Positions 1 through 9,837 of a DNA stretch of 60,666 bases are shown in pieces (the stretch's first letter is position 1; each line of letters starts with the position of its first letter). The stretch lies in NCBI RefSeq assembly GCF_007859855.1, contig NZ_SJPK01000011.1, positions 126,434 through 187,099 of the forward strand, given 5' to 3'. The stretch is from Allorhodopirellula solitaria (GTDB lineage Bacteria; Planctomycetota; Planctomycetia; Pirellulales; Pirellulaceae). Below the pieces are notes generated by a model that saw only the letters and a list, made by a program, of their open reading frames with translations, made no database searches and had not been told where the DNA came from. Both the position numbers and the translations under genes were made by a program.

Positions 1-1
1 G

Positions 2-133
2 CAGCTTCTCGCTGGCAAGAAGCGTCGAGGCCCTCAATCGATCGGCGACTTGCTGATCGGCTTACTAATTCGTCTTGGAGTGAACCAGGAAAACACTGTA
101 GAATCGAAACCGTCCGAAGCTCTGAAGTCTTAG
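2..133 (+). CDS. C-terminal fragment, possible IS110-type transposase tail
   Basis: An open frame runs in from the left edge and stops at 131-133. Its 43 residues are basic and then amphipathic (GKKRRGPQSIGDLLIGLL), with an acidic-polar tail. The fragment alone is too short to assign. The context suggests the C-terminus of an IS110-family transposase. Some 313 bp further on, at 446/447, the sequence joins a MITE remnant. The MITE copy at the right edge is cut at the matching point, and there the N-terminus of an IS110 transposase follows. That link is inference from the junctions, not from protein similarity. A DUF721 (DciA-like) fragment is an alternative reading of the GPQSIGDLL stretch. 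Confidence 0.35.
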   Translation, partial: QLLAGKKRRGPQSIGDLLIGLLIRLGVNQENTVESKPSEALKS

Positions 134-446
134 GCTGAATTGTCGTGCTGCCAAGCACACTAACAACGTCGTCGCATGCCGAGGGTATCGGTGGAGCGTA
201 GCTCTGCTGAGCAAGCCCGTGCTAGAGTGAGATGCTCTGTTAGCGGTTCAAACGCCGGATGAGACAGTGTGGGGCTCTCAGAGCTTCGGATATCTACCAG
301 GGTGGCGAGACTGAACCACCAAAGCTAACCGAGCCGTGCTGGCTGGCCGACAAACAGTGGACTTTGAGTGTCGAAAAAGCTACCCTATTGGTGGTGCCGC
401 TGAGCGTACGCGCGCACTGCAAATTTTCGTTCTGGATATGACAGTA
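134..446 (+). ncRNA. Non-coding tail of the left-edge element; candidate guide-RNA region
   Basis: These 313 bases lie between the stop of the left-edge reading frame and the start of MITE-derived sequence at 447, and show no convincing gene. If the left-edge frame is an IS110-type transposase, this is the element's right-hand non-coding end. In the IS1111 subgroup that region encodes a structured guide (bridge or seek) RNA. The 5' non-coding part of the right-edge element is only about 96 bp, which fits the long region being on the 3' side. Short matches to the presumed target exist: CATGCC at 175-180 and TTTGAG near 365, the latter complementary to CTCAAA. Six-base matches of this kind are weak and could be chance. 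Confidence 0.25.
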
Positions 447-495
447 CTCAAAAAACCTTCCGCTGTGCTCTGCGCACGCTTCCGTCGGATGAACC
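447..495 (+). mobile_element. Right-end remnant of the 318-bp MITE
   Basis: These 49 bases match 5428-5476, the right end of the intact MITE, including the 21-bp terminal inverted repeat that ends GTCGGATGAACC. The left part of the MITE is absent and is replaced upstream by the left-edge element. The base after the terminus (496) begins AATCAATG inside a DUF559-like coding sequence. The remnant therefore marks where a MITE entered that gene copy. Confidence 0.8.
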
Positions 496-634
496 AATCA
501 ATGGGTATCGCGTAACGCAGGATGTCAGGAGCGTGAGGGAGGAGATCGAAGCGGTCGTGCGGAGGTTGCGCAGCGATGGCCCCTCACCCCCGGCCCCTCT
601 CCCCGAAGCGGGGAGAGGGGAACCAGGATCATAA
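496..634 (+). pseudogene. 3' remnant of a duplicated DUF559 gene
   Basis: The sequence is almost identical to the last 139 bases of the complete DUF559 gene (1215-1353), at a constant offset of 719 bp. It encodes the same C-terminal residues, from INGYRVTQDV through the proline-rich tail, and uses the same stop. The upstream part of this copy is missing because a MITE end abuts it at 495/496. The MITE probably inserted into the gene at AATCAATG. The 5' half would be expected off the left edge, beyond the interrupting element. Confidence 0.75.
583..629. repeat. GC-rich palindromic intergenic repeat, copy 1
   Basis: An inverted repeat built on CCCCTCTCCCCG / CGGGGAGAGGGG with a short loop, followed by ACCAGGATCATAAA. 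The same unit recurs near 836-886 (inverted), 1302-1348 and 1554-1600. In the DUF559 genes it is translated as the C-terminal tail. It looks like a REP-type extragenic palindrome. Confidence 0.75.
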
Positions 635-835
635 AGTGCACGAATCGACCGCGAAATGGAGCGGTAAAAAGCAACCCCGAACAGGACCAAATTAAAACGA
701 AAAAGACCTGTGGCACCCCAATCTTTTGACAGGCCACGTCAACACGAGAATACTCAATCTTTGATAACAAGCTGATTTACGTTTGCGCAGCTATTTCACC
801 GCTGCTCTGATTTGAGAGTTCCCCAAAAACACCCT

Positions 836-886
836 GGCTCCCCTCGCCCCGTTTCGGGGAGAGGGGTTGGGGGTGAGGGGCAACAT
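836..886. repeat. GC-rich palindromic intergenic repeat, copy 2
   Basis: The inverted form of the repeat at 583: GGCTCCCCTCGCCCCG, then GGGGAGAGGGG and GGGTGAGGGG. It lies about 30 bp upstream of the DUF559 start. Confidence 0.7.
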
Positions 887-918
887 ACGGCATCCCCTCG
901 ACTCGCGCCCTCTCCATC

Positions 919-1353
919 ATGCCCCACCCAAGACGATCCCGGGGCGACTCGGAACGTATCGAGTTCGCCCGTCGACAGCGTCAAACCGCCAACGAGTTTG
1001 CTCGCGATGTGTGGGAACTGGTCCGGGGGCGTCGCGTGCTCGGGCACAAATTTCGTCGTGAGCATCCCGTCGGACCGTATACACTCGACTTTGTTTGCTT
1101 GGAGCTGATGCTGGATTTAGAAATCGATGGCAAAGATCATCTCACCGATGCCGGAAAGATTCGTGATCATCGACGCGACGCGTATTTGAAGTCGCTCGGT
1201 TATGAGGTTTTGCGAATCAATGGGTATCGCGTAACGCAGGATGTCAGGAGCGTGAGGGAGGAGATCGAAGCGGTCGTGCGGAGGTTGCGCAGCGATGGCC
1301 CCTCACCCCCGGCCCCTCTCCCCGAAGCGGGGAGAGGGGAGCCAGGATCATAA
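919..1353 (+). CDS. DUF559 domain protein (Vsr/PD-(D/E)XK-like nuclease fold)
   Basis: This 144-residue protein matches the DUF559 family of small proteins with an endonuclease-like fold related to very-short-patch-repair enzymes. The core runs from about residue 15 to 120: an alpha-helical start, GHKFRREHPVGPYTLDFVC, then LDLEIDGKDH and GYEVLRINGYRV. The Asp of TLDFVC and the E-x-D of LEIDG fit the PD-(D/E)XK catalytic layout. The last ~20 residues (proline-rich, ending GRGEPGS) are encoded by a palindromic intergenic repeat read in frame, so they are probably not ancestral. A duplicated 3' fragment lies at 496-634. DUF559 genes are often accessory genes near mobile DNA, and the role here is unknown. 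Confidence 0.8.
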   Translation: MPHPRRSRGDSERIEFARRQRQTANEFARDVWELVRGRRVLGHKFRREHPVGPYTLDFVCLELMLDLEIDGKDHLTDAGKIRDHRRDAYLKSLGYEVLRINGYRVTQDVRSVREEIEAVVRRLRSDGPSPPAPLPEAGRGEPGS

Positions 1354-1576
1354 AGTGCACGAATCGACCGCGAAATGGAGCGGTAAAATGCAAACTGGAA
1401 CAGGCCGAACCAAAACGCAACGGACCTGTGGCAACTCCGACCGTTTAACAGGGCATGTCAACACGAGAATACTCAATCTTTGATAACAAGCTGATTTACG
1501 TTTGCGCAGCTATTTCACCGCTGCTCTGATTTGAGAGTTCCCCAATAACACCCTGGCTCCCCTCGCCCCGCTTGGG
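1215..1576 (+). repeat. Tandem segmental duplication, copy 2
   Basis: This is the second copy of the 362-bp segment at 496-857. It contains the DUF559 3' end, palindromic repeat copy 3 (1302-1348) and the shared non-coding tail up to a fourth palindrome (1554-1600). The 510 bases between the DUF559 stop and hsdR are this duplicated tail plus about 260 bp (1600-1863) in which no gene or clear signal was recognised. Confidence 0.8.
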
Positions 1577-1600
1577 GGAGAGGGGAGCCAGGATCATAAA
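1554..1600. repeat. GC-rich palindromic intergenic repeat, copy 4
   Basis: GGCTCCCCTCGCCCCG and CTTGGGGGAGAGGGGAGCC form a near-perfect stem, followed by AGGATCATAAA as in the other copies. It is the inverted form at the left and direct form at the right, so this copy is a fully symmetric palindrome. Confidence 0.7.
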
Positions 1601-1863
1601 AAAATCACGAGGACCATCGACTACACTGATCTCAAACACTGCCCTCGAGACCGGGAAGGTGATGGTTTCGCAGTGTGCCTGACTAGCAAGAAAGTGATGT
1701 AATTTGCGTGTATAGTTGCAAACGGCATGAAGAATCTGCAATCGCCGCAAACCCTTTCTTGAAAAAGACTTGCTTGTTTAGGCGCAATTTCACTTCCTCC
1801 TTCTTTTGGACTGATTCTGTTCCACCACGACCATAAAATGAATGCGGAACCAGTAAGATTCGG

Positions 1864-5133
<3,270 letters not shown>

Positions 5134-5158
5134 CAGGCTGTCGATTGTCAAGAAATTG

Positions 5159-5476
5159 GGCTCATCCGACGGAAGCGTGCGCCCGAGGTTTTCAAGGCAT
5201 GGCTCCCGTATCGAAGGATTTATTTGTGGGATGTGATTATCAATGTTAGACAGGCACTGCCGGGAGAAGCGGAGCCGAGCTCTGCAGAGGTGCTGGCTTG
5301 GCAAGGGATATCTCGGTCGCCAGCGTTTCCCTGCAAAAGCGGTACGCCAATGGTGTTGTCGGTCCCTGGCGAGCGTTTATTCGTCAGGGACGCATTCTAG
5401 AACGATCATTGGATACGAGAGCGATGCCTCAAAAAACCTTCCGCTGTGCTCTGCGCACGCTTCCGTCGGATGAACC
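5159..5476 (+). mobile_element. Intact 318-bp MITE with terminal inverted repeats and target duplication
   Basis: The left end GGCTCATCCGACGG and the right end (read in reverse) GGTTCATCCGACGG are inverted repeats. 21 bp are perfect (5162-5182 against 5453-5473). The element is flanked by a direct duplication: AGAAATTG(G) at 5151-5158/9 and at 5477-5484/5. It has no plausible transposase, so it would need one acting in trans that makes 8-9 bp duplications. A second copy (60140-60410) and a right-end remnant (447-495) are in the window. The remaining 240 bp to the next gene (5477-5715) hold nothing else recognised. Confidence 0.88.
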
Positions 5477-5715
5477 AGAAATTGGCGAGCGGTACCGAGT
5501 CAGATTGCCTAGCTTTTACGCAGTCGTGACGGTTCACTCCTAGGAAAATCGTGGCGACTGGGGCCACTCGATGCGAATGCGAACCTTTCCGGTCGGGGCG
5601 GCGTAGCTGTTGCCAGGGCGTCGCACTGCTACAATGCCCGCTCAATCCGCGTCGTCGATTTCAGAGACGTGTGTTGGGTTACCCATTTTTTGATCACCTT
5701 TGCCAGGGATTTTTT

Positions 5716-6270
5716 ATGTCACGTCCAGCTTGGTTGCTGAGTTCTGCTCAGTGGTTCGTTCTGATGATTGCGGTCGCCTATGTGGGCGGAATGACTGGGT
5801 GTCAGCCGGCCGAATCCACCCCGGAAACACCGGCTGCTGCTGATCATGACCACGATCATGATCATGACGGACATGACCACGATCATGCTGAGCAGGGCGC
5901 TGATTTGGACGTGGATAACTTGCCAGAACTCAACACTCCCCCGCCGTTGGATTCGCTCGATGAGGGGGTCGAGAAGTTGGTCTCGATGCGAGATGAGATC
6001 GCCAAAGGGTTCGCTGATGACGACGTGGATTCCATTCACGATCAACTGCATGGCGTAGGCGATTTGTTGGGGCAAATCGAGGAGAAGGTTGCCACATCTG
6101 AACTTTCTGACGATGCCAAACAGGCCGCGCGAGAAGCGGTCGAGACGCTGTTCGATGCTTACGGTGAGGTCGATGCGAAGCTTCATGGCGTGGAAGGGAA
6201 AGATTACCAAGACGTCTCGGAGGACATTGATTCGGCGATCGAGACTCTCACCAACAAATCTTCTTCCTAA
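5716..6270 (+). CDS. Small lipoprotein with His/Asp-rich segment
   Basis: This 184-residue protein begins MSRPAWLL at 5716, preceded by CAGGG. The frame is open upstream, but that part lacks protein-like character. An N-terminal hydrophobic segment ends in GGMTGC, a lipobox-like site with the Cys near residue 30, so a lipid-anchored protein is likely. It is followed by a run of alternating Asp and His (DHDHDHDHDGHDHDH, about 43-58) that could bind divalent metals such as zinc, copper or nickel. The rest is acidic and helical (about 75-180), resembling a small four-helix or coiled protein. No family was recognised. It lies 11 bp ahead of a second lipoprotein and is probably cotranscribed. Confidence 0.75.
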   Translation: MSRPAWLLSSAQWFVLMIAVAYVGGMTGCQPAESTPETPAAADHDHDHDHDGHDHDHAEQGADLDVDNLPELNTPPPLDSLDEGVEKLVSMRDEIAKGFADDDVDSIHDQLHGVGDLLGQIEEKVATSELSDDAKQAAREAVETLFDAYGEVDAKLHGVEGKDYQDVSEDIDSAIETLTNKSSS

Positions 6271-6281
6271 CGAGTGGGTTC

Positions 6282-6872
6282 ATGATGACTTCGTTTTCTG
6301 TTGAGCGTTTGTTGCGGTCTGCCGCGTTGGTGCCCTGCGTTCTGTTGGGTCTATTGGCCATTGTTGGCACGACAGGGTGTGACGCAACGGGTACATCGGA
6401 GTCGGCGTCCGGGGCTGGCTCGCCCAACAGCGAGCATTTGTTGCAAACGCCACCCGCCGATCCAATGTCGTTGACGCAGGCAGCCGAAGATCTTTCGGCC
6501 GAGCAAGCCTCGGGCGGCGCGGCGGGGGCATCGCAGGAGATGGTGTTGATTGGCAAGATCGATGCGGGAGACTTCCCTGCTTTCCAGGCAGGTCAGGCGA
6601 CCTTCATGCTCAGCGAATTGCCAGCGGAAGGGCACGGGCTGGACGATCCTGATCACGAGGACAATTGCCCGTTCTGCAAACGTCGAGCTGAGAAAGCCCC
6701 CAAAGCCATCGTCAACTTGGTCGGAGCCGACGGTGATACGTTGGCGACGGACGCCCGCGAGCTGCTCGGCGTGGCGGAGGGCGACCGCGTGATGGTGGTG
6801 GGGTCAGCGACGTTCGATGAAGCGGTCAACGCGATCACGCTGCAGTGCCATGGCGTCTATTTCAAGCGTTAG
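6282..6872 (+). CDS. Lipoprotein with CxxC motif and OB-like C-terminal domain
   Basis: The 196-residue protein has a signal sequence ending VGTTGC, a lipobox with Cys near residue 33, followed by a low-complexity Ser/Gly/Ala linker. The folded part (about 85-196) begins EMVLIGKIDAGDFPAFQAG. It contains DDPDHEDNCPFCKRR, a CxxC motif in an acidic, His-containing loop. It ends ITLQCHGVYFKR. The alternating short strands resemble an OB-like fold, but the family was not identified. The CxxC could bind metal or be redox-active. It starts 11 bp after the His-rich lipoprotein, and the two may handle metal together outside the cytoplasm; that is inference. Confidence 0.75.
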   Translation: MMTSFSVERLLRSAALVPCVLLGLLAIVGTTGCDATGTSESASGAGSPNSEHLLQTPPADPMSLTQAAEDLSAEQASGGAAGASQEMVLIGKIDAGDFPAFQAGQATFMLSELPAEGHGLDDPDHEDNCPFCKRRAEKAPKAIVNLVGADGDTLATDARELLGVAEGDRVMVVGSATFDEAVNAITLQCHGVYFKR

Positions 6873-6904
6873 ACGCGTGAGAAGACCAAGTGAGGCGTTT
6901 CGCT

Positions 6905-7168
6905 TTACCCTCCTTGTTGCCGGTAAGCGGACCGTTGTCGGGCGTATTCTTCGGGGGTCGGCAGATTCTCTTCGTCATGGCTGAGCGAACCGGCCTGTTC
7001 CTGATCGAGCAATCGTTTCAGGAAGGGGCGGCACCAGCCGCAACCGGTGCCCGCGCCGTAGCACTGTGACAATTCGCTCGGCCGACGTGGTTGCCGCACC
7101 CGGATGTACTGGATCACTTTCCGCCGGGTCACGTGAAAGCAGAGGCACAGCTCATCGTCGTCGTTCAT
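6905..7168 (-). CDS. BFD-type [2Fe-2S]-binding protein
   Basis: The 87-residue product starts MNDDDELCLCFHVT and carries the cysteine pattern of the bacterioferritin-associated ferredoxin-like [2Fe-2S] domain (Fer2_BFD): C8-x-C10, then C43-x2-C46 in GTGCGWCRPFL. Such proteins carry a small iron-sulfur cluster and act in iron release or as redox modules. After residue 60 the chain is a polar tail. The ATG at 7166-7168 overlaps the stop of the upstream permease by four bases, so the two genes are translationally coupled. A stand-alone BFD gene coupled to a GntP-type transporter is unusual, and no bacterioferritin is nearby. Confidence 0.82.
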   Translation of the reverse strand: MNDDDELCLCFHVTRRKVIQYIRVRQPRRPSELSQCYGAGTGCGWCRPFLKRLLDQEQAGSLSHDEENLPTPEEYARQRSAYRQQGG

Positions 7169-9171
7169 GGCGTGTTGGAGACGATCGGCAGGATTTGGCT
7201 CAAGACAATGGTGGTGAACAAGCCGCCGATTGAGAGGGTTGCCAGCAGCGGTGTCCAACAGCGAAGGGATTCTCCCTCGGTCAAGCCGCCCATTTTGGTG
7301 AACACCCAGAAACCGCTGTCGTTCATCCAGCTGCCCATTAAGGCGCCACTGCCCACTGCGGTCGCAACATAGACGAGGTGGAAAGGTGGTTCCTCTCCGC
7401 CCATGATGGCCGCGATCATGCCGGCGCCCACGATCATGGCGACGGTACTGCTGCCTTGGGCGACCTTCAAGATGGCGGAAACCGACCATGCCAGTAGTAG
7501 AATTGCGATCCCAGCAGCCTCTTTGCCGGCAAAATACTGTTGGATCGTTTCACCCACACCCGTTTGGCTGAGCATGGCTCCAAAAGCCCCGCCTGCGGCT
7601 GTGATGAGGATAATCACCCCGCCGCTCATCAGCGATTCTTCGACATCCACACCGAGATCTCGCCAGGACAGAGAGCGGACGATCTTGAACGTCAACATCG
7701 CTGTCAGGGCTGCGATCAGGAGGGCAAAGTTGGGGTTGCTCCACAATCCGAGCGAGTTGGCCGTCTTCCGCATGGGGCTATCCCAACGCTGCGGGGCGAT
7801 CAATTCGGGGTAGGCTGCGTCGAGCAATGCACGGTTCATCCTGCGGCGGTCGACAGGTTTCATCCGCAGTTGATTGGCCTTTTGCAATTTCGCTGTAATT
7901 GCGGGCATCGGCACATCGGCGAACGCGTCGGCAGTGTAGAAATCGGGGTCGAGTAGTGCGTCGTTGATAATCGAGACGACCCGTTGTTTCTCAATGTCGT
8001 CGGTGGCGGCTTCTCGGAGTCGCTCGCGTTGCCCGGCGGTGATCCGGTCGCTGGCTAAAATCCGGCCCGCTGGCGATTTTTCGGTAGCAGCCGCGAAACG
8101 CTCGGCGAGCAAGTCAAAGCTTTCCACATCGGTGGTCAGTACCGCAGCACGGTCCTCGCGGTCGGCCAGCGTTGTCGCGAGTGTTCCCGCGCCGATCATG
8201 ACGACTGGCAGCAGCACCGGCAGCAGCGAGACAAACAGACCCGGTAGTTTCTCTTCGGCGAGCGGTTGATGGCGATCCTCGCGGACACTGAGCGGCCGCA
8301 TGGGGATGGGCATTTTCTTATCGACATAGATTGAGAACAACAGCCCCAGGATCGCCGACGGGATGGCCACGATCGCCCCGATCATCATCATCATGCCAAT
8401 GTCGACCCCAAGAATCGCCGCTACCAACAGGGGCCCGGGGGTGGGCGGGACAAGCGTGTGCGTGATGCAGCCGCCGGTAGCGATTGCCATCAGGTAGCGG
8501 AGATAGTGTTTTCCAGTACGGCGATGCAGGGACCGGGCCAACGGCACGAGCAGGTAGAAAACCGTATCGAAAAACACGGGAATCGCCAGCACAAAACCGC
8601 TGATCATCAGTCCCAGCGAGGCCTTCTTTTCACCGGTGGCTTTGACGGCCGAACGCACGATGCGGTCCGCCGAGCCGCTGTCGAGCATGCACTTGCCGAT
8701 GATCGCTGCCATGGCGATCACGATGCCGACGCCCGCGGCCGAGCTGCCAAATGAGTCGACGACTGCATCCATTCGCTCGCCTAACCCGATACCTTCGACA
8801 CGGCCGACCAGCACACTGACGAGGATCGCGGAAATGAGCAGCGCCAAGAACGCGTTGAGTTTCAGCCCAATGATCAAGCTCAGGACGCTCACGATACCGA
8901 TCAAGACCAACCACGCAGGCGTCCAATCGATTCCCGCCTCGCTTTCGCTGCTCGCCGGCAGCTCGCCCTCGTCTGAAACGATAGCTGCCTCGCTCTCGGA
9001 GTCTTGGTTCAGAGTGCCATCGCTGTCGTCGGCGTTGATGTTCGCTGACGACGGGGTTGTGGAGACGGCGTCTTGTGCCGCCAACGCAGGGGGCAGCGTC
9101 AGGGTTGTCAGTATCGCGAGGCAGACAACGAAAAATCCGAAACGAGCTAAGCAGGGAGCGTGGGTGGGCAT
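7165..9171 (-). CDS. GntP-family permease with N-terminal extension and large insert
   Basis: The protein (668 residues) belongs to the GntP gluconate/organic acid:H+ symporter family. Diagnostic segments are GITHTLVPPTPGP-like CITHTLVPPTPGPLLVAA, AIPVFFDTVFYLLVPLA and, near the end, QGSSTVAMIVGAG and GSWMNDSGFWVFTKM. Family members are usually about 450 residues. The excess has two sources. The first ~80 residues form a signal-peptide-like stretch plus an acidic Ser/Glu linker. A hydrophilic insert of roughly 150 residues (about 330-480, ADREDRAAVL to RWDSPMRKT) splits the membrane segments. The substrate is unknown; gluconate-like sugar acids are the family norm. It is coupled to the downstream BFD gene. 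Confidence 0.88.
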   Translation of the reverse strand: MPTHAPCLARFGFFVVCLAILTTLTLPPALAAQDAVSTTPSSANINADDSDGTLNQDSESEAAIVSDEGELPASSESEAGIDWTPAWLVLIGIVSVLSLIIGLKLNAFLALLISAILVSVLVGRVEGIGLGERMDAVVDSFGSSAAGVGIVIAMAAIIGKCMLDSGSADRIVRSAVKATGEKKASLGLMISGFVLAIPVFFDTVFYLLVPLARSLHRRTGKHYLRYLMAIATGGCITHTLVPPTPGPLLVAAILGVDIGMMMMIGAIVAIPSAILGLLFSIYVDKKMPIPMRPLSVREDRHQPLAEEKLPGLFVSLLPVLLPVVMIGAGTLATTLADREDRAAVLTTDVESFDLLAERFAAATEKSPAGRILASDRITAGQRERLREAATDDIEKQRVVSIINDALLDPDFYTADAFADVPMPAITAKLQKANQLRMKPVDRRRMNRALLDAAYPELIAPQRWDSPMRKTANSLGLWSNPNFALLIAALTAMLTFKIVRSLSWRDLGVDVEESLMSGGVIILITAAGGAFGAMLSQTGVGETIQQYFAGKEAAGIAILLLAWSVSAILKVAQGSSTVAMIVGAGMIAAIMGGEEPPFHLVYVATAVGSGALMGSWMNDSGFWVFTKMGGLTEGESLRCWTPLLATLSIGGLFTTIVLSQILPIVSNTP

Positions 9172-9837
9172 CGACGGGGGGCTAAGAACAGAGGAGGCGG
9201 GAGCGGCAATTGGGTGTGGATCTTAGCATAAGCGTTACAGTGTGGGGCGTTTTCCGGCAAGCGGTGGGCACCTTCTCAGCGAAAAGGAGGCCAGTGAGAT
9301 GAGGGTGGGCTCTCACGGCTCGTCAAAGCTGGTTTCTAGGATGGTGGATTCGACGCAGGCTCCCCAACCGCTAGCGGTTTGATGCCTAACCAATCAACAA
9401 TTGGTTGCGACGGTGGGTTCCGAGCGGCCGAGCCTGCAGAGCAGGTGTGATCAAATCGTTCGGTTCAAGAGCCGTACCTGCCTAGCGAGCCAGTATTTCG
9501 GCAGCAATTCGGTCAGGCAAATTGCGTTGATGGTCGCCTTATGGCATTCGGCTTTCCCTTGGCGAGAAAATAATAGGTGGTAGTGACAAAGGGCCTGTCG
9601 GAGGCGTTCCAATGCAGGTCCCATCCAAACGGTAAGTAACTGCGAATCATTTGCCCGGGGACAGGCGGCGATGATCACTGTCGATTCGACGTTGGCGTGA
9701 TTATCCTATCCATCTATACTCCTGCCCCCGGCTCCAGGATGATTCCGTTGCCCCGGCACCAAGATGCCCAGTCCTCGCATAGGCGACATTCGTTTTAACT
9801 GGCTCCTATCACTTTCTCATTGAAAGCACAAACGTAC
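9172..9837. other. Intergenic region, no gene recognised
   Basis: These 666 bases separate the divergently placed permease and glycogen phosphorylase genes. They must hold both promoters, but no motif could be assigned with confidence. Short frames on either strand have no protein-like features. The stretch AACCGCTAGCGGTT near 9368-9381 is a 14-bp palindrome. Confidence 0.5.

Larger units (their letters stand above)
496..857 (+). repeat. Tandem segmental duplication, copy 1
   Basis: About 362 bases match 1215-1576 at a fixed 719-bp offset with scattered substitutions. They comprise the DUF559 3' end, a palindromic repeat and a shared non-coding stretch containing GTCAACACGAGAATACTC and TTGATAACAAGCTG. 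The constant offset shows no net insertion or deletion between the copies. Copy 1 probably once extended further left but was interrupted by the MITE at 495. Confidence 0.8.
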
